This document shows, one piece after another, positions 10,155-21,077 of a DNA stretch of 64,000 nucleotides. Under the pieces are notes generated by a model that was not told the origin of the DNA, did no database searches, and worked only from the letters and a program-made list of their open reading frames with translations. How positions within the stretch are numbered: position 1 is the first letter of the stretch; the number at the start of each line of letters is the position of its first letter. Where the stretch lies: positions 186,001-250,000 of the forward strand of contig JBDOQK010000001.1 in NCBI GenBank assembly GCA_040437565.1. The letters run 5' to 3'. The stretch comes from Albugo candida (lineage: Eukaryota; Oomycota; Peronosporomycetes; Albuginales). A program made the translations under genes and the position numbers.

Positions 10155-13100
10155 ATGAATATATCGAGAGGGAATGATTTTGATACCCCAAAGTACGTCA
10201 CACCGTCTCCTGCACGTCCATTTGTGGAATTACCTCCCGATACGTATGTATCCGGCCAATTCTCATCTTCGAATGTTATGTCGACATCGGCGAATGCGCC
10301 ATTACAGGATTTTTGTGTCGGTGTAGAATACGATAGCTTGAATGCTGTCATTGAATCCATCCAGCGCTCTAATTTCATACAATTTCAAGGTCAGCGTCGA
10401 TTACAAGTACAAAGTCTTGATTCTGATACAACNNNNNNNNNNNNNNNNNNNNNNNNNNNNNNNNNNNNNNNNNNNNNNNNNNNNNNNNNNNNNNNNNNNN
10501 NNNNNNNNNNNNNNNNNNNNNNNNNNNNNNNNGGCCAATTCTCATCTTCGAATGTTATGTCGACATCGGCGAATGCGCCATTACAGGATTTTTGTGTCGG
10601 TGTAGAATACGATAGCTTGAATGCTGTCATTGAATCCATCCAGCGCTCTAATTTCATACAATTTCAAGGTCAGCGTCGATTACAAGTACAAAGTCTTGAT
10701 TCTGATACAACCCCATCTGCCCGTTTGGTCTGTGAATATCATCCTTGGTGTAACTTTTACATTCTCTTAAATCAAATTCCCACTACACCACGGTACCGAA
10801 TATGCGAATTAGACCTTCGTCATCATCCGCAATGTGATAGCTTGTTACACGATCCGTTTACATCAATTTCAACTGAATGTGCTCCGAATGTATCCTTTGC
10901 GTCACGAATGGTGACGCCAGCGCATTTCCACGCTGCTACCAATGAAAATGAGAAAGAGTCAGAGGCTAATTACAAAAGTACAATTGCGGAAGGGTCCGTT
11001 GCTCGACAGCAGCCACAAGAACAACAGCACATCTCACCGGTTGGTACGACGCTCATTCGCGAGGATCGAAGCGATTCCGAGCACACATTTGTGAATTCAT
11101 TAGAGACCCATGCTGAAGCCTTTAAGAACTCGCTTGCGAGTCCATATCCGTCACAAGCGACCAACTCCAATGTGATGTACGCAGAAGGAAGGGAGATGCA
11201 GGAACAAGCTCATAATCAAAAGTTTAATAAGGCACGACCATTAATTGTGCAGGAAACCCCATCAGGCTCTTTTGGAAATCCGCGAGCGGGATTTGGCGCA
11301 CTTGCAAATTATATGGCAACACCTGTTGCACCACGAACTCCACTTACGGTCATTCGACAAGGTGATAATCTCAGTTCGTACACATTGAGTACCGATATGC
11401 GTTGGGATACCGCGAAAGAGGCAGCTCGAGCCATTTACACTTTTGCATCTCAGGTCCAAAATAAACGAACAAGAATGGATAAGAAATCGAGTGGTGGACG
11501 TAATAAGAAATATGTCTGTGTATGTGCTCATTGTGATTGGTGTGTGCGTTTACTTAAAGTTCTGAAGACGGAACAATGGAAAATCTCATCCATGCAGCTG
11601 CAACATTCGGTCGACTGTGAGGCTGTGTTTCCCAATGCAAATGCCTCTGCGTATTCCTCACAGCTCGCTGGACAAACACCGTCCAGTATTCCGCTAACGC
11701 CTGGAGTTGGAGCTAGTCAAAGTCACGGTATCTCTGCGATCACCACCAGTGATAATCCATACTCCAAATCATTCGGTACGCTCTTGCAAGGTCTTTTGGA
11801 TCGGTACCCGGATAGCGCTGTTGCGATCAAAAATAACGATCAGCAAAACACATTAGCGAATATGTGTATCGTGCCAAGTTGGGCTCGAAATGCGCTACCT
11901 TTCCTCCAGAATGTATATGGCGTGGAAGTGATCGCGTGTAGCGCACCTAAAAGTTTGGAGAAATGCTCAAGTCGATTTGATGGTCAATACTTTATCGCAC
12001 TCATTGGGAAAGATGGAAATTTAGAACCAAGACTTATCGCTTTTGGGTTTGTGGAGTCAATGTCTGAAGAAAATATGCATTGGTTTACGCAAGAATTGGA
12101 ATCTGCTGGATTTCTCATGAATGGGGCTACGGTGTTTGTCGGATACGGCGATCAAAGTATGGCCAGTGGGCTCCAACGCATCTTCCCCCAAGTGAGGCTT
12201 CAATACTGCACTGATAGTTTACTGGCAGCGATAGAAAGCAGCATTATCCCATCTTTACCTTCCGAAATGACAATCACTCTTCGAGAGCAAATTATTGGAG
12301 CACGTACTGCCAGTAATGTGGCGATTTTCCAAGAGTACTTGAACAATATCGCTTCCATCAGCAGCAGCGCAGCCTCCTTCTTACAGCAATTGAATCCAGC
12401 TCATTGGGCGTTATTCGCGAATTTGGGTATCCGTACATACAATTGGACTTCCAACTGTTTCTCCGAGTACCTTCAGCATCATTCTATCAATCATCAGAGC
12501 GCAGCAATGATGGAGAAGCCTTCGTTCCTAACACGTGAAATGCTTCCATTATTGGACACTTATGAGATGATCAAACGCTTTATGTCGGACGCATGCGATC
12601 GCCATATTGGACGCTTTCCAGTTCTGCAGCAGATACAGCAAGAGCAGAACGAATTTATGAACACTGTGGCCATGAAAGTGCCTGAAGACCGCATGAATCC
12701 TCACATTATGGCTCGATCTTTACAGCTTACGCCGAATGGAACCTTATTGGTCGAAAATGAAATATTACAATCAACAGGTTATCAAATTCAAAGTGTCGAC
12801 ACGGATGTTGCGTTTGTGTATTCGCAAAGCGAACACGAGAGGCCAAATCGCGTTAATTTAAGGGATCTCACCTGTTCCTGTGCGTACACATTTCAATTGG
12901 GATTACCATGTCGACATATTGTGGCTACTGCACGTGCAATGCGTGTGATGCCGTCCATTCGTCAAGCCGTAGAGCATATTTACACTATGGGATCGTATCG
13001 TTCCGCGTGTCTGTCTCAAAATCACTCTGTGACGGACAATTCCGTACGTAATACGAATAAATTGGACGATCGAGATATATGCGATCGCGAGGATTCCGAC

Positions 13101-13337
13101 TCGGAAACGGATAGTCTCGAGAATGCGGGAAACAGCAAATGCAGTGAGAAGAAAAAGACGAGAAAGAGAACTCTAGCAGACACTGGAGGTACGGGTGAAT
13201 TGGAGGGAACACGCTCAACTAAGGCCTTTAAAAGTGAAGAATATGATGTGGTAGAAGATCAGTGTCAATTCGGCGAATGTGATGAAGTGGTACATAATGA
13301 GACTCAGCAGGAAGACAGCGACAGTGTGCGTCTTTGA
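10155..13337 (+). CDS. SWIM zinc-finger protein derived from a MULE transposase (probably domesticated)
   Basis: A single open frame with no intron. A 100-N gap (10433-10532) with an exact 179-bp duplicate (10254-10432 = 10533-10711) inflates it. After subtracting 279 bp it encodes 967 residues, still in frame. Two FAR1/MuDR-type zinc-binding modules come first: one around CEYHPWC...HHPQC, the second around CAHCDWC...HSVDC. A MULE DDE-like core follows (FDGQYFIALIGKDGN, IAFGFVESMSEENMHWFTQEL). Then comes a clear SWIM finger (CSCAYTFQLGLPCRHIV) and an acidic tail with a basic nuclear signal (KKKTRKR). Decayed MULEs elsewhere in the window are broken many times, whereas this copy is uninterrupted, sits among housekeeping genes, and shows no terminal repeats nearby. 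A role as DNA-binding regulator, as in plant FHY3/FAR1, is inference. The ATG at 10155 follows a stretch without other ATGs. Confidence 0.8.
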   Translation: MNISRGNDFDTPKYVTPSPARPFVELPPDTYVSGQFSSSNVMSTSANAPLQDFCVGVEYDSLNAVIESIQRSNFIQFQGQRRLQVQSLDSDTXXXXXXXXXXXXXXXXXXXXXXXXXXXXXXXXXXGQFSSSNVMSTSANAPLQDFCVGVEYDSLNAVIESIQRSNFIQFQGQRRLQVQSLDSDTTPSARLVCEYHPWCNFYILLNQIPTTPRYRICELDLRHHPQCDSLLHDPFTSISTECAPNVSFASRMVTPAHFHAATNENEKESEANYKSTIAEGSVARQQPQEQQHISPVGTTLIREDRSDSEHTFVNSLETHAEAFKNSLASPYPSQATNSNVMYAEGREMQEQAHNQKFNKARPLIVQETPSGSFGNPRAGFGALANYMATPVAPRTPLTVIRQGDNLSSYTLSTDMRWDTAKEAARAIYTFASQVQNKRTRMDKKSSGGRNKKYVCVCAHCDWCVRLLKVLKTEQWKISSMQLQHSVDCEAVFPNANASAYSSQLAGQTPSSIPLTPGVGASQSHGISAITTSDNPYSKSFGTLLQGLLDRYPDSAVAIKNNDQQNTLANMCIVPSWARNALPFLQNVYGVEVIACSAPKSLEKCSSRFDGQYFIALIGKDGNLEPRLIAFGFVESMSEENMHWFTQELESAGFLMNGATVFVGYGDQSMASGLQRIFPQVRLQYCTDSLLAAIESSIIPSLPSEMTITLREQIIGARTASNVAIFQEYLNNIASISSSAASFLQQLNPAHWALFANLGIRTYNWTSNCFSEYLQHHSINHQSAAMMEKPSFLTREMLPLLDTYEMIKRFMSDACDRHIGRFPVLQQIQQEQNEFMNTVAMKVPEDRMNPHIMARSLQLTPNGTLLVENEILQSTGYQIQSVDTDVAFVYSQSEHERPNRVNLRDLTCSCAYTFQLGLPCRHIVATARAMRVMPSIRQAVEHIYTMGSYRSACLSQNHSVTDNSVRNTNKLDDRDICDREDSDSETDSLENAGNSKCSEKKKTRKRTLADTGGTGELEGTRSTKAFKSEEYDVVEDQCQFGECDEVVHNETQQEDSDSVRL
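10433..10532. other. Assembly gap, 100 N, flanked by exact 179-bp duplicate
   Basis: Bases 10254-10432 recur at 10533-10711 within the SWIM-finger gene. Confidence 0.97.
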
Positions 13338-13479
13338 GCGCTTCTTTGCATTCGCAATTGGATATCAAATTCGCATTTTTGTCTCTTTATTTATGTGAAA
13401 TTGCAAATAAGTCTGTTCCATGTTGTGTTTATTCAGACAATAGCTTTGTCACATCGATATTGTCTATCCGCATCAGAAT

Positions 13480-15171
13480 ATGTATACTGAGTCTGGAATC
13501 AGACTGCTGGATGCGACCTATGATTCCTCTTTGGACGACGAAGAGACAACGACATTCACTCCATTGCATACGACAGGTATCCGTTCAGTAACATCACACT
13601 TTCTACAACGAGAGCATAAACTATTACATCAGCGCAACAACCGTAGCTCAAATGTAAAATTCCATCCGTACAAGCCATCCCATCTCTCCTCTGAATCAAA
13701 TCAATCTCCCCATCCTCTTTTCACTCCCTGCTCTTCTGAATCGCTTGTGCTTGAACATCCCCCACAAACCACTATACACTCGAAGTATACACCCCAAACA
13801 CTGCTTCACACACTTCGCGGTCATGAAAACAGCGTCTACAGCATCCAGTGGAATGTCCGCTTTCCGCACTTGCTTCTATCTGCATCTATGGACCGCACTG
13901 TCCGCGTTTGGTCCATTCCTGCACTCAATCAGCGTACTCAGGACACAGGCTTTCTATCTCGCGTTCATACAGGCGGCGTTCGAGTCGCAAAATGGACTTT
14001 ATCCGGCACACATTACGTCTCAGGAGGTTATGACAAACAGCTCGTCTACGTGGACGTCAATGCGGAATCCGTTGTGACATGTATCAGCAGTACGCAACCA
14101 ATTCGATCGATAGCCATTCATCCGGAGAATCAGAATATTATACTTACTGGTCANNNNNNNNNNNNNNNNNNNNNNNNNNNNNNNNNNNNNNNNNNNNNNN
14201 NNNNNNNNNNNNNNNNNNNNNNNNNNNNNNNNNNNNNNNNNNNNNNNNNNNNNCCGCACTTGCTTCTATCTGCATCTATGGACCGCACTGTCCGCGTTTG
14301 GTCCATTCCTGCACTCAATCAGCGTACTCAGGACACAGGCTTTCTATCTCGCGTTCATACAGGCGGCGTTCGAGTCGCAAAATGGACTTTATCCGGCACA
14401 CATTACGTCTCAGGAGGTTATGACAAACAGCTCGTCTACGTGGACGTCAATGCGGAATCCGTTGTGACATGTATCAGCAGTACGCAACCAATTCGATCGA
14501 TAGCCATTCATCCGGAGAATCAGAATATTATACTTACTGGTCAACCGAATCAGATCGTCGCTTACGATTTGCGCTCAAAAGCAACACACGCGCCTTCGAC
14601 TTTTCGGAAGAATTTTGAGCAGGTACACGATCTCCTGTTTCTTCCGCCTGTGCCAAACGCAGCATTTGGTGGCTACGATCTCCGCTTTGTATCGAGCGCT
14701 TCGACCAAAGGCAGAAATGTCAGCAATGAGACATTGCTCGTGTGGGACTTTCGATCATCTGCGGTACTGTATGATCGACTGGAATCCGATGGATTTGAAT
14801 TTCCTTCGCTACGAGCACATCCGTCCAATACATTCTTTGTGGCCCAATCGAGTCTCCATCAAGCGATTTTATTCTCCTGTAAAGCCCCATACAAACGATT
14901 CAAGCACAAAACATTCGGAAAGCGTCAAAGCTGTCATCTCGTAGAAGGGTATTCCATTCATTCAAGCTTTCATCCAGATGGAAATTTCTACGCTTCTGGC
15001 GATGCACTCGGTCGTATTTTCTACTATCATGCGCGCTCGGGCGCTTTTGTATGCAAAACTCGCGTGGGATCGAATTGTGCGTGTCTTTGCGTTGAATACC
15101 ATCCATCACAGAAGAAGCCTTCTTTACTAGCCGCTGCGACGTACAATGGCTCCATCCATTTATTTCAATAA
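13480..15171 (+). CDS. WDR25: WD40-repeat protein, WDR25-like
   Basis: After removing a 100-N gap (14154-14253) and the exact 290-bp duplicate (13864-14153 = 14254-14543), the gene is 1302 bp, or 433 residues, with no intron. The N-terminal ~100 residues are low-complexity. Beta-propeller blades then follow: LRGHENSVYSIQWN, LLSASMDRTVRVWSIP, YVSGGYDKQLVYVDV, the IAIHPENQNIILTGQ blade, LLVWDFRSSAVLYD, VEGYSIHSSFHPDGNFYASG and a last blade ending YNGSIHLFQ. The order, with a blade containing LVWDFR and later VEGYS, matches WDR25 and the related splicing factor PRP17/CDC40. WDR25 has no well-established role. PRP17 would normally be larger, with a longer N-terminal region, so WDR25 is preferred. 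The stop codon is 3 bp from the stop of the convergent HAT/TPR gene. Confidence 0.82.
   Translation: MYTESGIRLLDATYDSSLDDEETTTFTPLHTTGIRSVTSHFLQREHKLLHQRNNRSSNVKFHPYKPSHLSSESNQSPHPLFTPCSSESLVLEHPPQTTIHSKYTPQTLLHTLRGHENSVYSIQWNVRFPHLLLSASMDRTVRVWSIPALNQRTQDTGFLSRVHTGGVRVAKWTLSGTHYVSGGYDKQLVYVDVNAESVVTCISSTQPIRSIAIHPENQNIILTGXXXXXXXXXXXXXXXXXXXXXXXXXXXXXXXXXXPHLLLSASMDRTVRVWSIPALNQRTQDTGFLSRVHTGGVRVAKWTLSGTHYVSGGYDKQLVYVDVNAESVVTCISSTQPIRSIAIHPENQNIILTGQPNQIVAYDLRSKATHAPSTFRKNFEQVHDLLFLPPVPNAAFGGYDLRFVSSASTKGRNVSNETLLVWDFRSSAVLYDRLESDGFEFPSLRAHPSNTFFVAQSSLHQAILFSCKAPYKRFKHKTFGKRQSCHLVEGYSIHSSFHPDGNFYASGDALGRIFYYHARSGAFVCKTRVGSNCACLCVEYHPSQKKPSLLAAATYNGSIHLFQ
14154..14253. other. Assembly gap, 100 N, flanked by exact 290-bp duplicate
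   Basis: Bases 13864-14153 recur at 14254-14543. Without correction this would appear as extra WD40 blades in WDR25. Confidence 0.97.
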
Positions 15172-15174
15172 AAA

Positions 15175-17172
15175 TCACAATCGTCGCTGAACTATCGCCA
15201 ATTTCTTCTCAATTTTCTGCCGCTGTTTCGCGTTGCGATGGATACACATTTTCGCAAAGTGCAAGTGTTTTTCTGCATCAATCCAGCGTTCTGTTGGAAT
15301 GAGCACACAGTCCACGTAGACGATATGCGTTTCTGGATTGCGTGGCACCAATTGCAAAGACTTTTTAAACGCCGTCACTGCTGCTTCGTACTCTTGTGTC
15401 ATCGCCAAAGCCCGGCCATATGTGCAGTATAAAATGCTTTGAGTATGTGTCTCATGGGCTGGAATACATTCCAATGCCGATTCCACCAACGAAAGAGTCT
15501 TCGTGGGATCGTGCCGTAATTCCAAAAGCGCGCGGAAATTCCATACGGATCCATTCTCATTATCCAATTCCAATGCTTTCTCTAAAGTTCGGCGTGCCTC
15601 ATCGATATTATTATTCCGCTCTTCATTTTTGGCTAATTGCATTAGCAATGGAACGCTGTTGTCGACATGTTGTGCGGCTCGAGTGAGCACCGCGCGGGCA
15701 TTTTGAACATTTCCGAGCTTGTTCTCGACTCGAGCCAAAGCCCTCCATGCTTCCAAATGCGTTGGTTCCTTCGCAGTCGTTTCTTCAAAGATCTGTTTCG
15801 CGTGAGTCAATTCACCATATTGCTCTTCGAAGGAACCCCACGCAAACAGTAGCGTGCCCACTTCCTTGACAATCGGAATGGATTGTTCAAAGAGTTCTCT
15901 TCCGGCTTGGACATTTCCCCCTTGGGCTTGTAAGATGGCAAACGACATAATGCTCGGAACGTGATCGGGATGAAGATTCAAAGCATCTCTATAGAGCGAT
16001 TCTGCTTGTGTCATATCGCCTGCCTCTTCTTCCATTTTCGCAAATGCATTGAAAAAAGCTGCATGAATAAAATCACCAGAGTCAACGAGTTGACTGAACG
16101 TACGTCGACCTTCCCATTGATCTCCGGCTTTGAATTGTGCCATAGCGGAAAGTAAAATAAGATATTTGTGTGTAGGAAATTGCATCATTCCCTGTTCCAA
16201 GACACTCAGAGCTCGACGATAAAATCCCATTTCATATTCGGCTTTGGCCCACGCCTGATGAAAACAAAGGTGAGTGCGTCGTTAAGCATACGATAGAGCT
16301 TTGTTTGCTTACATGCCACACTTGCCCGCCCACGTCGTCTAATTGGGTCGCGTGATGGAATAATTCTCTTGCTTCCTTCATATTTTTGCATTTTCCTTGG
16401 AAAATTCCGTAAGCTTGAAAGGCATTGACGTCCTTGGGATACTCGCGAATCAATTCATTGAAAATCTTCTTTGCTTTGTGGTTGTACCCTTGCTTCATTT
16501 CGAGGAGCGCCAGGCCCAAAAGTGCATGTGAATTTTTGGGATCTGTGGCAATAATTACATGGAACAAGCGTTTGGATTCATGATAGTTGTTACATTCCAT
16601 CTCCATAGTCGCCCAAGATACCCATAATCGCAAATCATATCGAATTTTGGATGCCTTCTTAAAAATCACGCGAGCCAAGTCATAATTCGCACTTTTCCAT
16701 TCCTTATAGGAAACGACAGGTTTATGAGTTAGAGAAGGGATTCATACTATACAGGTTATATAATAAAAGAGTAACTCACCATAACCGCCCATTTGTTCCA
16801 CATTCCCAACTCTTTTGGATATTTTGCTTGAAGCACTTTACGAAAGAATTGACGCGCAGAAGGTATGTCCTCACGAACGAGTTCCGCGAGTGATGGTGTC
16901 GCGTTTGACCACGAGCGTTCCAGCATTTCAAAATCTTCAATTTCAGGCTCCCAGCTACTTTCTACAGCGTCTTTAAGTGGATAATTGCTTTCATCAATGA
17001 AATCAGTGGGTCTCCGGGCTCTCGCCGTCGATATCCACGCAAAATGATACGGCTTTTTCAACGAACGCAATACGAGAGGTCGATCATTGTAGCGAATAAA
17101 ACCTCGTGTAGTTAGTGTGGTAGATGCCCGAGGAAGCGAGTGAACGAGGACGTAGCGTATTACGTTAATCAT
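15175..17172 (-). CDS. HAT/TPR-repeat protein (HCF107/Mbb1-like architecture), possibly mitochondrial
   Basis: Three exons on the minus strand: 16780-17172, 16313-16702 and 15175-16254, with introns of 77 and 58 nt. They give 1863 bp, or 620 residues. From about residue 130 to the end the protein is a continuous row of helix-turn-helix repeats of 34-36 residues. Many have HAT-type aromatic spacing (LWVSWATMEMECNN, LFAWGSFEEQYGE, AWRALARVENKLGN, AFFNAFAKMEEEAGD). This resembles HCF107/Mbb1 RNA-binding HAT proteins and the Prp6/crooked-neck group. The N-terminal ~100 residues are Arg/Ser-rich (SLPRASTTLTTRGFIRYN), which would suit import into mitochondria. RNA binding is known for the family. 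The target here is unknown. It is tail-to-tail with WDR25 and downstream of the kinase gene in the same direction. Confidence 0.75.
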
Positions 17173-17315
17173 TACACACTTGATCGCTTTTAAAATGAAA
17201 TTCTCGAATCGTTCCTAATAGCCTTCATAACTTAATATCGTTACGCTACTTTATTGTACAGTTGAAGGCCGACACATGCATGCGCATTGCGCCAAAACTT
17301 GCTGCTTTTTCGACT

Positions 17316-19464
<2,149 letters not shown>

Positions 19465-19892
19465 GGTTCAACTACAACCGATTTCGTTTTTTGCCGTCCC
19501 TTCTCGGTGTCGGTATTTTTTCGATACTTTTTTTGTTTTTATCGGTAAGAAACGCTATTTTCCTTTCCTTGTGTAATTTACGTCGAGATGGTGTGTAAAA
19601 AAAGTCAAATAAACATCCCGACCGGCCGAGACTGTTCACACCAGGTAGCTCTATAAACATATCAAAACGACCTGATGAAGCGCCGTTGCTTGAACTATAG
19701 AAATTTAGTTCCAGACAGGATTGCAAGAAAAACGTAAAATACTTTACGGGCATTATTTCCCGCGTTATGCTCGTACGGTATATTCTAGTCAAATTGCTCA
19801 ACCCGTCGTCATTGCAAGTCAAATGTCTCATAAAGTATTCAAAATCCTAAATTTTCTAAGTGCTACTGGGAAGCTGCGTGATATTCGTTTTA

Positions 19893-21077
19893 CTAAATAA
19901 TTGGCACCGCCCACGCTCCATGACTCTCCATGTTGTAGATATTTGTCCCACGCTCGGCGTAAAAGAATCCACTCTCGCCCCAGTTCATTCCATCAGAGTT
20001 GCGTACAATCCAATACTTCAACCCTTCGTCCGTTGTACCCCATCCGACCAAACTGACAACGTGTGTGGTCCCTGGATACTTTTTGGAATCACGTAAGATG
20101 TATCCTCCTCTGTAATTCACGTATTCTTTCGAGTGAGAATACATACTTGCAACAATCGGTCCTCGATGGTAAATTTCATTCATCGCTTCAATCTCAAATT
20201 CTTCCGGTGTTGTTGCGTTCAACGTACCAAACTCTGAAATATGATACTTCCTTGCGTTCTTCAAAACGCGACAAACACCGTCTGATGAACACGTTCGACA
20301 TTGTGTTTCCTCACAGCTTTCTCCGACAGCGAACCAAGACGGATGGGATGCGATGTATGGATTGCAAGTGACGTCAACAATTCCATTTTCGTATATCCAT
20401 TTGTGCGCATATCGTGGATCTCCTCCACTGCAAGATCCAAATGATCGCATTCCGCAATCCAGTAACACTTGCGGTGATAGCACAACCTCTGGTCCAGCGT
20501 GGCCATACTTCTTGTAGTGCGCAATCCGAATCCGGTCCGATAAAGAGCTGACAGTGGCAAACGCCCAACATGAGCCACACGGTCGCGGAAGCATCTGATT
20601 CATGACGGCAGTCGTCAGACTGAGCCCGGTTCCGCTGTAATTTCTCCAGTCCCAATTCTTTGGAAAGTCATTGATTGACCGTGGACCCGGAAGCGACTCC
20701 AATCGTACTTCTGGGTCGGGTCCACCTAAGAACCATTTTACTTTTCCAGACGGTCTCTCTTTGTTACGGACGAGACCCGCATCCGTACACGAAGCCAAAA
20801 TATCGTCTTCCTGGCGCACCCGATGAAGAAAATCTCCTTTTGTGAAATCGACTGTTGGATCACGTTCAACCGATATAAAACACGAAGCGACGAGACATCC
20901 CACAACCATGGAAACGAAAATCGTGCTCAGTAATTGGACGCGCTGAGTGTCCATTGTCAAATATCTCAGATTGGTGCGTCGCTTGGTTGTGGAATCTGTG
21001 AGGCTTGGTCGCTGGTGCAGCAGCGGAAGTTGCGTTCCAAGTTCACTACGTCTTGATCCAGTTGCACTTGAAGCCAT
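19893..21077 (-). CDS. Papain-family cysteine protease, cathepsin X/Z-like, with membrane anchor
   Basis: An intron-free gene of 394 residues. A hydrophobic segment at about residues 49-69, preceded by a basic cytosolic stretch (TTKRRTNLRY), predicts a type II membrane anchor or uncleaved signal. The mature domain begins near LPKNWDWRN-like sequence (FPKNWDWRNYSGTG). The catalytic cysteine is Cys170 in CGSCWAF. The histidine lies in THVVSLVGWG and the asparagine in IVRNS. Cathepsin X hallmarks are the extra cysteine pairs (CSGGDPRYAHKWIYENG, CEETQCRTC) and the TTAVMNQ region just before the active site. The usual NSWG after the catalytic Asn reads NSDG here. Lysosomal or secreted carboxypeptidase activity is expected from the family. 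A longer 5' exon is possible, but the ATG at 21077 gives a coherent start. Confidence 0.88.
   Translation of the reverse strand: MASSATGSRRSELGTQLPLLHQRPSLTDSTTKRRTNLRYLTMDTQRVQLLSTIFVSMVVGCLVASCFISVERDPTVDFTKGDFLHRVRQEDDILASCTDAGLVRNKERPSGKVKWFLGGPDPEVRLESLPGPRSINDFPKNWDWRNYSGTGLSLTTAVMNQMLPRPCGSCWAFATVSSLSDRIRIAHYKKYGHAGPEVVLSPQVLLDCGMRSFGSCSGGDPRYAHKWIYENGIVDVTCNPYIASHPSWFAVGESCEETQCRTCSSDGVCRVLKNARKYHISEFGTLNATTPEEFEIEAMNEIYHRGPIVASMYSHSKEYVNYRGGYILRDSKKYPGTTHVVSLVGWGTTDEGLKYWIVRNSDGMNWGESGFFYAERGTNIYNMESHGAWAVPII

Noticed and set aside
13864-14543. Apparent duplication of WD40 blades in WDR25
   Set aside because: The two copies are identical at the DNA level and abut a 100-N gap, as at eight other gaps. 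Real blade duplications would have diverged.
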